From: Dyadobacter sp. 3J3
Lineage (GTDB): Bacteria; Bacteroidota; Bacteroidia; Cytophagales; Spirosomataceae
Direction: 5' to 3'
Length of the DNA: 64,000 nucleotides
Assembly (NCBI RefSeq): GCF_009801115.1
Contig: NZ_VTOL01000018.1
Location: 1-64,000 of the forward strand
The position numbers were made by a program, and so were the translations under genes. Below are positions 17,495 through 25,470 of the stretch, piece after piece. The notes under the pieces were generated by a model. The model was not told the DNA's origin. It was given only the letters and a program-made list of their open reading frames with translations, and searched no databases. Numbering within the stretch: position 1 is the first letter of the stretch; each line of letters starts with the position of its first letter.

Positions 17495-18550
17495 ATGTCC
17501 ACACTTTCCTTTGCCCAGCTTTCCTGCCCGATGCCAAAGCTGGACTTTGATATCATTACACTTGGACATGGTTCAGGAGGAATTTTAACCAATAAACTGC
17601 TGGAATCCGGCGTATTCAACCTGTTGAAAAACCCATATCTGGACGAAAGACATGATGGCGCAGTATTTAATGCGACCGGAAAAATGGCTTTCTCAACGGA
17701 TAGTTATGTAATTACACCTATCTTTTTTCCCGGAGGAAATATTGGAGATCTGGCCGTAAATGGTACGCTGAATGACCTGGCCATGTGCGGCGCTATCCCT
17801 AAATATTTGTCTCTCAGCTTTATTATCGAAGAAGGGCTGACAATGACCGAATTCTGGGACATCCTGGTTTCCATCAAAATAGCTTCGGAAAAAGCGGGCG
17901 TGCACATCGTAACGGGCGATACCAAAGTTGTGGAGCGCGGAAAAGGCGATAAGATCTTTGTCAATACCTCCGGTATCGGGCAGGTGCATCCCAGCGCTGC
18001 AATCTCTTCTAAAAACATCGTTACTGGTGACAAAATAATTATTTCGGGTAACATAGCAACCCATGGAATCGCCATTATGTCGGTGCGCGAAGGGCTTGAC
18101 TTTGAAACAGACATTGTAAGTGACACAGCCAATGTGGCCCATGATGTGATAAGTCTTCTGGATGAGTTCGGGGCACAGATCCACTTGCTGCGTGACCCCA
18201 CCCGAGGCGGTGTAGCAACGGTATTAAATGAAATCGCGAAAGACATTTTGCTGGGAATTGATCTTGTTCAAAAACAGATCCCTGTACTCGAACAGGTTCA
18301 GGGTGCATGTGAACTGCTGGGCCTGGATCCGCTCTATGTAGCCAATGAAGGCGTATTTATAGCCATCGTTGACGCAGAAATCTCAGATCATTTTTTAGCA
18401 AAACTAAAAACCATGGAAACAGGTAATGATGCGGCTGTAATCGGAGAAGTGACAGCAGCGCATCCAGGTCAGGTCGTGATCAAAAGTCCGATTGGAGGCA
18501 GAAGGGTTGTCAATATGCTGGTTGGGGAGCAATTACCAAGGATTTGTTAG
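17495..18550 (+). CDS. hypE: Carbamoyl dehydratase HypE
   Basis: A 351-aa PurM-like ATPase that turns the carbamoyl group on its C-terminal cysteine into thiocyanate. GHGSGG near the N-terminus, FSTDSYVI, LRDPTRGGVAT, and the terminal PRIC tetrapeptide with the essential Cys are all present. The ATG at 17495 gives about 20 residues before the conserved core; an internal ATG at 17531 is an alternative. A 114-bp gap separates it from hypD. Confidence 0.95.
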   Translation: MSTLSFAQLSCPMPKLDFDIITLGHGSGGILTNKLLESGVFNLLKNPYLDERHDGAVFNATGKMAFSTDSYVITPIFFPGGNIGDLAVNGTLNDLAMCGAIPKYLSLSFIIEEGLTMTEFWDILVSIKIASEKAGVHIVTGDTKVVERGKGDKIFVNTSGIGQVHPSAAISSKNIVTGDKIIISGNIATHGIAIMSVREGLDFETDIVSDTANVAHDVISLLDEFGAQIHLLRDPTRGGVATVLNEIAKDILLGIDLVQKQIPVLEQVQGACELLGLDPLYVANEGVFIAIVDAEISDHFLAKLKTMETGNDAAVIGEVTAAHPGQVVIKSPIGGRRVVNMLVGEQLPRIC

Positions 18551-18558
18551 CTGAAATT

Positions 18559-19665
18559 ATGATTACTTACAACCAAACATCGAAAAACCTCCCGCAGATC
18601 ATCAGCGGGACGAGCATTTTTCTGGGCGCAGCTAAAAATCCCTTTCTGGCTCCACGTGGTGTATGGATTACAGGCAGCAAACTGATCGTTGCGGATACTG
18701 GTCAAAACCGGATTTTCATCTGGAATGAGCTTCCAGAGAATATTTTCGGCGAACCGGATCTGGTTCTCGGACAATTGCAAACAGTTGATACCGGCAGAAA
18801 TTCTGGCGGCGGAGTAAATGCTTCCACATTGCAGTATCCATCCGGGATCTGGTCTGATGGAAAGGTTCTGATCATTGCCGATGCATGGAATCACCGGGTA
18901 TTGATTTGGCACACTTTCCCGATAAAATCCGGCCAGCCAGCGGATGTTGTGATTGGACAGCCGGATTTCAATCACAATTTGCCAAATGTAAAAGGTATCG
19001 GAAATAATCCGTCGGACAGATCACTGAACTGGCCGTATGGTGTTTGTTCTGATGGGAATAAACTTTGGATTGCTGATACAGGTAACCGGCGCGTTCTTTA
19101 TTTTAAACAAATTCCGGTGCATGATTTCACAGCGGCGGATGACGTTATAGGTAAGGATCAATTTACAGAACGAGATTATGAAAGTAATGATGCAGTTTGG
19201 CCTTATTCTGTAAGGATTTCGAAAACCGGAGCATTGTCAGTTACCGATACCCAGTACTACCGGAATTTGATCTGGAAGGACTGGAAAACAGCTTTTGTTC
19301 AAAAGGCGGATGTGATTATTGGCCAGCCTGATCTTGAATCCAGCGGGCAGAACCAATACCGATCTTTACCTGAAAGCAATACAATGAGCTGGACTTATGA
19401 CAGCTTTTTCTATAAAAACGGAATTATCCTTGCGGATACCGGTAATAGCAGGCTTTTATTTTTTGATAATATCCCGGATACCAACGCTGCCGAAGCTGAC
19501 AACCTGATCGGGCACCATACATTTCAGATAACCAGTGAAAATGCAAATACAAGAAATGGAACGGATAAGCAGCTTTACTGGCCTTTTTCAATTTGCATTT
19601 CCGGCAATTCGATGGCGGTTGCCGACACGGGGAATCATAGAATTATCTTATACGAGCTAAAATAA
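18559..19665 (+). CDS. NHL-repeat beta-propeller protein of the hydrogenase island
   Basis: A 368-aa protein. The ATG at 18559 is preferred over an in-frame TTG at 18544 that would overlap hypE. Six blade-like repeats occur, each with a core like ADTGxxRVLxW (LIVADTGQNRIFIW, LIIADAWNHRVLIW, LWIADTGNRRVLYF, LSVTDTQYYRNLIW, IILADTGNSRLLFF, MAVADTGNHRIILY), separated by DxVIGQPDF-like linkers. No signal peptide, so it is probably cytoplasmic. From general knowledge NHL proteins are found near Huc-type hydrogenases, but their task is not established; a scaffold for assembly or electron transfer is a guess. Confidence 0.8.
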   Translation: MITYNQTSKNLPQIISGTSIFLGAAKNPFLAPRGVWITGSKLIVADTGQNRIFIWNELPENIFGEPDLVLGQLQTVDTGRNSGGGVNASTLQYPSGIWSDGKVLIIADAWNHRVLIWHTFPIKSGQPADVVIGQPDFNHNLPNVKGIGNNPSDRSLNWPYGVCSDGNKLWIADTGNRRVLYFKQIPVHDFTAADDVIGKDQFTERDYESNDAVWPYSVRISKTGALSVTDTQYYRNLIWKDWKTAFVQKADVIIGQPDLESSGQNQYRSLPESNTMSWTYDSFFYKNGIILADTGNSRLLFFDNIPDTNAAEADNLIGHHTFQITSENANTRNGTDKQLYWPFSICISGNSMAVADTGNHRIILYELK

Positions 19666-19697
19666 ATCTTTTCATATTTTTATCAACCGCAGTTCAA

Positions 19698-20324
19698 ATG
19701 GAAATCCTTCCTTTAATGCTGGCAAGTTTAGTCGGTTTCACACACGCTTTCGAAGCCGATCATCTGGTGGCTTTAAGCTCGATTGTGACGCGCCGAAACA
19801 ATACTTTTCTTGCTGTTAAAGATGGGATTTTCTGGGGGCTTGGGCATACTTCCACTATCCTGCTGGTGGGCTGCATTTTCATTCTGGGCACTTGCAGTAT
19901 GAATTTCGCCAGCTTTAAATACCTGGAAGGCTGCGTTGGAATCATGCTAATTTTTCTCGGTTTTAGAAGATTATACGAAATTACCAAAACCGAACTTAAA
20001 CCTACGCAGGAGCACCACAGTGCCCACGCTCACGAACATAAACTAGCTTACAGGGTAGGCCTGCTGCACGGCCTGGCAGGCAGCGGCACTTTGATACTTT
20101 CTGTTTTGACGACCCTTAAAAGTCCTTTTAGCGGCATGGCCTATTTGCTGATCTTCGGTATCGGATCCATCGCAGGAATGATGGTTGCGGCGGGCATTTT
20201 CAGCATACCTTTTTCGGAGAAATTGTTAAAGAAAAAATCATTACGACTGGCACTTGTCCTCTTGTCTTCGCTGCTTTGTATTGCTTTGGGTTGTAAGATT
20301 GTTTATCAGAATTTCATTCATTGA
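19698..20324 (+). CDS. NicO/UreH-type nickel transporter
   Basis: A 208-aa membrane protein with six predicted helices. The first helix bears HAFEADHLVAL, the nickel/cobalt transporter signature. A histidine-rich loop (EHHSAHAHEHK, about residues 110-121) sits between helices 3 and 4, and GLLHGLAGSGTLIL follows. Given its position after hypE it likely supplies nickel for hydrogenase maturation. Cobalt or efflux roles are possible for this family but less likely here. Confidence 0.85.
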   Translation: MEILPLMLASLVGFTHAFEADHLVALSSIVTRRNNTFLAVKDGIFWGLGHTSTILLVGCIFILGTCSMNFASFKYLEGCVGIMLIFLGFRRLYEITKTELKPTQEHHSAHAHEHKLAYRVGLLHGLAGSGTLILSVLTTLKSPFSGMAYLLIFGIGSIAGMMVAAGIFSIPFSEKLLKKKSLRLALVLLSSLLCIALGCKIVYQNFIH

Positions 20325-20445
20325 ATTTTCAAAAAGTTTATATATCGATTTGGATTCAGGGCTCCTGGATATTTATAATAATGCATTATCCTGACAAAGG
20401 AAAAGTGCGGCTTACCGAAATAATTCAGGCAAAATAGAACTACCC

Positions 20446-20679
20446 ATGACTTACGACGAAGCAGATTTTGTGGCCTATGCCTTGGAACAAATGGATATCA
20501 CCGTTATTAAAAGGGATGGAAAATACTTCGATCTGCAAAACGATTTTACCCTCGAAGTAGAGCAGCGGGCATTGTATAAACTTTCTCACAAGAGTTTGGT
20601 GATCTCTCCGTTTGATGACATAGGCAAACTCTGTACCTTTATCAAAAACGCAACAAGACCAGACGCTGAACAAGTTTAA
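20446..20679 (+). CDS. Small unknown protein (77 aa) in hydrogenase island
   Basis: A 77-aa soluble, acidic protein (MTYDEADFVAYALEQMDITV ...). Predicted alpha-beta content, no Cys pair, no signal peptide. No family recognised. It sits 40 bp before the bifunctional-nuclease gene in the same direction, and its codon use is like its neighbours, so it is probably a real gene of the operon. Confidence 0.6.
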   Translation: MTYDEADFVAYALEQMDITVIKRDGKYFDLQNDFTLEVEQRALYKLSHKSLVISPFDDIGKLCTFIKNATRPDAEQV

Positions 20680-20718
20680 AACAACAAAATCCCGGATTAG
20701 ATTTACCCGAACTTAATC

Positions 20719-21270
20719 ATGAATCACGAACTCAGCGTTGTAGCACTTTCGGAAAGTATTTCCAGCGCGGGAAACTTTGTATTGGTATTGGAAGATTGTT
20801 TCAGCAAACAACGTATTCCACTCATTATCGGCAGGCCGGAAGCCCAGTCTATTGCCATTGCGATGAAAAAAATGGAAATTTCAAGGCCACAGACACACGA
20901 CCTTTTTGCATCAACCCTTACCGTTTTACAGGCTGAATTAAAGCAGGTAATTATCAATCGGTTTGAAAAAGATGTCTTTTATGCTTCCATTTTTATAAAA
21001 AAAAATAATCAGGAAATAATAGAAATTGACGCGCGTCCTTCTGATGCCATTGCTTTGGCAGTCCGGCTGGATTGCCCCATTTTTGCTACGCAGGAGGTGA
21101 TTGAGCAAGCATCTTTTCTTTCAGAAGATAAGTTCAGAGACAAAAAGGGCTCTTACGCAGCCTTTTCTCTGGAAGAGCTCGAACAACTTCTGGTGGCTAT
21201 TCTTGCCAAAGAAGATTACGAAAGCGCAGTCAGGATCCGGGAAGCCATTGAAAAAAGAAAAAATCGCTGA
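20719..21270 (+). CDS. Bifunctional nuclease (BFN, DUF151) domain protein with UVR motif
   Basis: A 183-aa protein. Residues about 5-130 form the BFN/DUF151 domain (LPLIIGRPEAQSIAIA-type motif seen as PLIIGRPEAQSIAIAMKK; later EIDARPSDAIALAVRLDCPIFA). Residues about 148-180 form a UvrB/UvrC-like motif (LEELEQLLVAILAKEDYESA). This fusion is common in Bacteroidota as a stand-alone gene; its placement among hydrogenase accessory genes is less usual. The stop codon overlaps the TetR start (TGATG). The role is unknown. Confidence 0.85.
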   Translation: MNHELSVVALSESISSAGNFVLVLEDCFSKQRIPLIIGRPEAQSIAIAMKKMEISRPQTHDLFASTLTVLQAELKQVIINRFEKDVFYASIFIKKNNQEIIEIDARPSDAIALAVRLDCPIFATQEVIEQASFLSEDKFRDKKGSYAAFSLEELEQLLVAILAKEDYESAVRIREAIEKRKNR

Positions 21271-21932
21271 TGCTAAAAAAGAACACACCGAAAGAAGCGC
21301 TGACTACGAAGGTAAAAATCAGCGAAGCTGCTTTGTTTTTATTTAACCATTTTGGATTTGTCAATGTCCGGCTACAACATATTGCAGATGAGGCCGGTTT
21401 GAGCGTCGGCAATCTGGCTTATCATTTTAAAACAAAAGATGAAATTGTTGATTTTCTTTATGAAGAAATTGTAACCCGTCAAAAAAATCTATTGTCGGAT
21501 TTGAGAATGATTCCGCTCTTTATCAATCTTAATACTTATATAAACAACACGTTTTTGATGCAAAAACGGTATAGCTTTTTCTTTACCGATACACTGGAAA
21601 TTATGCGATCAAGCCCTGTGATCAGAAAAAAACACCGGGAGCATATTCAATGGCAAATGATTCAGCTGACCCTGTATATCCAGTTCAACATCGCAAGAGG
21701 TGCTTTTCATACTTTCGAACTTCCCGACACGATCGAAAATTTTTCCAGCCGCTTTATCTTATTGACCGACTCCTGGATTGGATATCAAATGCTTCAGGGT
21801 GAAAAAATTTCAGAATTAGACTCAAAACAATTTAACTCAGCACTGTGGGGTATGACAGCCCCAAACTTTTCACAGGCTGGAAAAAATGAGTTCGCCCAAA
21901 TGTATGCTTATCCTTATGACGAGCTGGCCTGA
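21270..21932 (+). CDS. TetR family transcriptional regulator 1
   Basis: A 220-aa regulator. The N-terminal helix-turn-helix is at about residues 20-62 with recognition segment VRLQHIADEAGLSVGNLAYHF. The C-terminal ligand domain is unlike a known subgroup. It overlaps the BFN gene by one base. The second TetR at 22398 has a nearly identical recognition helix, so both may bind the palindrome found at 12379, 21948, 25371 and 25391. The effector is unknown. Confidence 0.85.
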   Translation: MLKKNTPKEALTTKVKISEAALFLFNHFGFVNVRLQHIADEAGLSVGNLAYHFKTKDEIVDFLYEEIVTRQKNLLSDLRMIPLFINLNTYINNTFLMQKRYSFFFTDTLEIMRSSPVIRKKHREHIQWQMIQLTLYIQFNIARGAFHTFELPDTIENFSSRFILLTDSWIGYQMLQGEKISELDSKQFNSALWGMTAPNFSQAGKNEFAQMYAYPYDELA

Positions 21933-21947
21933 GACGAATATTCGATA

Positions 21948-21965
21948 TTAGAAAAAAATTTCCAA
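21948..21965. promoter_or_regulatory. Imperfect operator upstream of the 119-aa/TetR2 unit
   Basis: TTAGAAAAAAATTTCCAA differs from a full palindromic site by one arm base (C for T near the end). It lies 16 bp after the tetR1 stop and 69 bp before the next start codon, fitting autoregulation. Confidence 0.5.
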
Positions 21966-22033
21966 TTTCATCTTATTGTGTTAATTTTAAGGTTTAGTAT
22001 AAGGTTAGATCCTATCCAAAAATACCAGAAACA

Positions 22034-22393
22034 ATGAAAACCAGGTTCAACATGGATACCAAAGCTTACGATACCTTTTTACAGGGCTTGAATGAGCAGT
22101 ATTTTGTTGAAAAACGTGGTAATCAGTCCGATTTCAGGCTATATTTCGATGATCTTTGGCTGGCCGATACAGCAGTGATTGACGATGTTCACCGTAGCCA
22201 TGGAGCATGGGCGGTTGATCTTATATTTGCCTCGATCCATAATCCGCTAAAATTTATCAAGCGGCATATCACAACACATTCCTGTCCGAAACGCGCCGCC
22301 CAGCAGGGTGAATTTATGCGCCGGGCAGCAGCAAAAGATCAGAGGGGAACACTTTCTGTAAGCGTAAACCCTTTGCAAGTTTGCAAAAATTAA
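22034..22393 (+). CDS. Unknown protein (119 aa) between the two TetR genes
   Basis: A 119-aa protein, MKTRFNMDTKAYDTFLQG..., basic C-terminal half with HITTHSCPKRAAQQG. No family recognised. Its stop lies 4 bp before the second tetR start, and its codon use fits a real gene. No signal peptide or membrane segment. It could be the target or helper of the adjacent regulators. Confidence 0.6.
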   Translation: MKTRFNMDTKAYDTFLQGLNEQYFVEKRGNQSDFRLYFDDLWLADTAVIDDVHRSHGAWAVDLIFASIHNPLKFIKRHITTHSCPKRAAQQGEFMRRAAAKDQRGTLSVSVNPLQVCKN

Positions 22394-22397
22394 GATC

Positions 22398-23015
22398 ATG
22401 TATAACACCAAGATAAAAATCCTGAATGCTTCCGTACGCCTGTTTAACGAAAACGGGATAGACAGCGTGCGCCTTCAGCAAATTGCGGATGAGGCAGAAA
22501 TAAGCGTTGGGAACCTCGCCTATCACTACAAAAGTAAAGACGTATTAATTGAAGCTGTTTATGAGCGTATTTTTGAAGAGTTTCATGAGATTTTCCGTCA
22601 CTACCTCAAACGTCCCGATCTGGCCGATTTTGACATCCAGATAAGTATATACTATGCGTTTTTTAGTAAAAACCGTTTTTATCTGAGCGAGTTTTTTAAA
22701 GCCAACAACACTACCGCTCCGCATTATCTACAGTGGCAGGATTGTACCGCAAAAATGCTTTTACAACTCAGAAGCCGGTTACAATTTTTGGTCAAGAACA
22801 ATGAGCTTTTGCCCGAAAAAGAACCCGGCCAATACGAATTGCTGGCGGAGCAGATGTGGATGTCGCTGGTATTTTTCATCCCAAAAAGCAATATGATCGG
22901 CCAGCAATATGATGAGATTAGCTATAAGAAAAATATATGGAACTTGCTAAAACCATATTTCGGTCCGGAGGGATTGGAAGAATTCAGAGCGATGATTGTA
23001 CCAGTTTTATTTTGA
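22398..23015 (+). CDS. TetR family transcriptional regulator 2
   Basis: A 205-aa paralogue of the TetR at 21270. HTH at about residues 9-50 with VRLQQIADEAEISVGNLAYHY, matching the first protein at almost every DNA-facing position; the C-terminal domains also share an ...HYLQWQ.../...HIQWQM... segment. Two regulators of one type inside a hydrogenase island suggest a duplicated or heterodimeric control layer. Confidence 0.85.
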   Translation: MYNTKIKILNASVRLFNENGIDSVRLQQIADEAEISVGNLAYHYKSKDVLIEAVYERIFEEFHEIFRHYLKRPDLADFDIQISIYYAFFSKNRFYLSEFFKANNTTAPHYLQWQDCTAKMLLQLRSRLQFLVKNNELLPEKEPGQYELLAEQMWMSLVFFIPKSNMIGQQYDEISYKKNIWNLLKPYFGPEGLEEFRAMIVPVLF

Positions 23016-23181
23016 AATGTGATTTTTCTTACTTTTTCAACAGATAATATCAGCCAAATAATTAAACCATTAATCTCAGCTCTGATTATTTAAACTTTTA
23101 AGGTATGATTTTTGAGGAACAGTTTATTAAAAGGAGAATTCAATATTCTGCCTGCCAGACCCTACTCTTTATAACGTAACA

Positions 23182-25134
23182 ATGTCGCTTAAACCGAAAA
23201 GAATTTTCAGCTCTCTTTTGTTGATTGCAGTAATGCTATTCATTCAACTTGCATCCCTTGCCAGTTACGGCCAGCCTTTATCAGATTTAATTAATCACTT
23301 CAATCGGTTCAAAGGCAATCCATCTGATTCCATTCAGGTATCAGTATGCAACTTACTGGCTGAAAAATATTTTTATATCAACCCGGACAGCTCTATTACA
23401 TTCGGAAAGATTGCTTTGCAATCCGCTAAAAATCTCCATCTCAACAAAGAAAAAGCAAAAAGTTACAATACCATTGCAAAAACCTATTATATCAGAGGAT
23501 CCTACTTTGAGTCTTTGACCTACGCGGATTCTGCATTATTAATAGGTAAAGAACAAGGTTTCAAGTCCGAAATTGCGACTGCCATCAATACCAGAGGGTT
23601 GATCTATATCGGCCAGAACAGGTTTAATCAGGCAATACCGGAATTTTCGAAAGCATTATTACTTAATGAGCAACTCAAAGACAGTGCAAGAATTGCAGCA
23701 AATTATTTCAACATAGGACTGGCATACGATGAACTGCGCCAGTTCGAAAACGCATTTTTAAATCTAAAAAAAGCACTGCTAGTTGCAAAACAATGCAAAG
23801 ACGGCCACTTGAACCAAATGTCTTTAAACAGGATTGGAGAGACTTATTACCATTCCAAAAATTATAAAAAGGCTTTATACTACTACCGGTCTGCGCTCGG
23901 TTTTACTGGATATCAGGACAATTGGGAGAAGGGTTTTGCTTACTCAGGTATGGCTCAGGTACTTTACGAAATGAAGTATTATCAGCAGGCTTTGGACTAT
24001 GCGGGCAGGAGTTTTATACTAATGAAAAAATTAAATACCGACTGGGATACCGAGCGGGCAGCCCGTATTTTATCAAAATGTTATGCTAAATTAAAAAATT
24101 ATCAAAAGGCTTATGAGTACCAGACCATAGCATGGGCTTATGGTGACACCATTCTTAACGAAAAAAAAGAACAGGAAATTAATTATCTGCATTTGCAGGA
24201 CAAAAAAGCAGAGAATTTGGAGTTATTAAGTGAAAATGAACGCATTCGGCAGGTAGTCAGAAATAACCGCGTTGTGATCTCACTCACTACTTTGTTCTCA
24301 CTTTTACTCCTTGCAGCGCTATTTCTGCTCAGACGTAACATCGTACGCAAAAACATTTTGAACAAGGAACTGAAAAACAGAAATCAAGAAATAGAAAAAC
24401 AAAAAGAAGAGATTCAGCTGCAGCGCGAAGAGCTTGTATCGTTGAATAAAACAAAAGATAGGGTATTATCCGTCATTGGCCATGATCTGAGAAGCCCGTT
24501 TGCATCTGTTCTTCAGGCGCTCGAACTGATTAGAAATGGTGTATTAGACGAACGTGACCAGGAAATTTTATTTGATGATTTCCAACGGCAGATAGCACTG
24601 GTGTCAGAGCTGATCGACAATCTGCTTGCCTGGGCCAGCAGCCAGCAAAGCGGCGGCGAGATTAAATACTCAAACATTAATTTATCAGAAGTTGCCCAAA
24701 AAGTACTATCGCTATACAAATCCTCATCTGAACAAAAAAAACAGCAGATGATATGCCGCTGTGAAGAGCATGTCTATATTGAAGCTGATGAAAATCATGT
24801 CAGAATCATACTTCAAAACATCCTGAGCAATGCCATAAAATTTACACCTCAGCACGGGACGATTACTTTATTTTACACCCTGGAAAAAGATTTCGTAGCT
24901 ATCCATATCAAAGACAACGGAAGGGGCATGTCAAAGGAAAAATTAGCAGCATTATTCAAATCCTCAGGCATGGCCATAACCGAAAAAGGAACGGACCTGG
25001 AGCCTGGTACCGGCCTTAGCTTATTGCTCATAAAACAATTTGTAGAAGAAAATAAAGGCCGGATCGAAGTAAAAAGCGAAAAAGATAAGGGGTCTGAGTT
25101 CATAATTTATTTTAAAGCAAGTCAAAAAGACTGA
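23182..25134 (+). CDS. TPR sensor histidine kinase
   Basis: A 650-aa kinase. A signal/anchor helix lies at residues 8-30. About 60-330 are tetratricopeptide repeats (NTIAKTYYIRGSYFESLTYAD, AANYFNIGLAYDELRQFENAF and similar) facing the periplasm. A membrane helix is at about 354-376 (VVISLTTLFSLLLLAALFLL), followed by a coiled coil (about 380-425), HisKA with VIGHDLRSPFASVL, and an ATPase domain with NILSNAIKFTP and DNGRGMS. No response regulator adjoins it. It sits just before the hydrogenase promoter, so it could sense a condition relevant to the operon, but this is only positional. Confidence 0.85.
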   Translation: MSLKPKRIFSSLLLIAVMLFIQLASLASYGQPLSDLINHFNRFKGNPSDSIQVSVCNLLAEKYFYINPDSSITFGKIALQSAKNLHLNKEKAKSYNTIAKTYYIRGSYFESLTYADSALLIGKEQGFKSEIATAINTRGLIYIGQNRFNQAIPEFSKALLLNEQLKDSARIAANYFNIGLAYDELRQFENAFLNLKKALLVAKQCKDGHLNQMSLNRIGETYYHSKNYKKALYYYRSALGFTGYQDNWEKGFAYSGMAQVLYEMKYYQQALDYAGRSFILMKKLNTDWDTERAARILSKCYAKLKNYQKAYEYQTIAWAYGDTILNEKKEQEINYLHLQDKKAENLELLSENERIRQVVRNNRVVISLTTLFSLLLLAALFLLRRNIVRKNILNKELKNRNQEIEKQKEEIQLQREELVSLNKTKDRVLSVIGHDLRSPFASVLQALELIRNGVLDERDQEILFDDFQRQIALVSELIDNLLAWASSQQSGGEIKYSNINLSEVAQKVLSLYKSSSEQKKQQMICRCEEHVYIEADENHVRIILQNILSNAIKFTPQHGTITLFYTLEKDFVAIHIKDNGRGMSKEKLAALFKSSGMAITEKGTDLEPGTGLSLLLIKQFVEENKGRIEVKSEKDKGSEFIIYFKASQKD

Positions 25135-25370
25135 TATAGATAACTATCTAAAATCCCATCCATACCAGCATGAATTCTCCATGTTGCTGATAACAATTGC
25201 CTTCCTCTATAAAACTAAATAGACGGCCTGATCAAAAATATGATCCTGGTCATTTCCTCCCGATTATGTTGTATCTAACTTTAACACATTCGTATCGTCT
25301 GATTTAAAAAACTTACAAATCAGGCAGTTATATAGCGTTCAAAATACGCGTTATTTAGAATACGGATAAT

Positions 25371-25388
25371 TTAGAAAATAATTTCTAT
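25371..25388. promoter_or_regulatory. Operator 1 of the hydrogenase operon
   Basis: TTAGAAAATAATTTCTAT: same palindrome family as at 12379, one terminal mismatch. Exactly 20 bp (about two helical turns) before the second copy, so two dimers could bind the same DNA face. Confidence 0.65.
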
Positions 25389-25390
25389 TT

Positions 25391-25408
25391 TTAGAAAATA
25401 ATTTCTAA
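25391..25408. promoter_or_regulatory. Operator 2 of the hydrogenase operon
   Basis: TTAGAAAATAATTTCTAA, arms TTAGAAA/TTTCTAA around four bases. It ends 6 bp before the proposed -33 element. A weaker ATAGAA...TTCTAT pair (25421-25445) overlaps the promoter. Confidence 0.7.
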
Positions 25409-25414
25409 ATTTCG

Positions 25415-25443
25415 TTTGTCATAGAAAATATGAAATAAGTTCT
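25415..25443 (+). promoter_or_regulatory. Candidate promoter of hydrogenase operon
   Basis: TTTG (25415-25418) and TAAGTTCT (25436-25443), 17 bp apart, are a partial match to the Bacteroidota promoter (the -7 lacks the final TTG). The start codon of the small subunit is 27 bp downstream. Confidence 0.4.
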
Positions 25444-25470
25444 ATAATTCACCATGTAACTTTTAACCCA

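Larger units (their letters stand above)
25135..25470. other. Control region of the hydrogenase structural operon
   Basis: A 336-bp AT-rich non-coding stretch. Its right third holds two tandem palindromes (25371, 25391) and a candidate promoter (25415-25443). The left part shows no gene or hairpin of note. Confidence 0.65.

Noticed and set aside
17293..17550. 85-aa frame bridging hypD and hypE
   Set aside because: Lies mostly in another frame of hypD and hypE; shadow frame.
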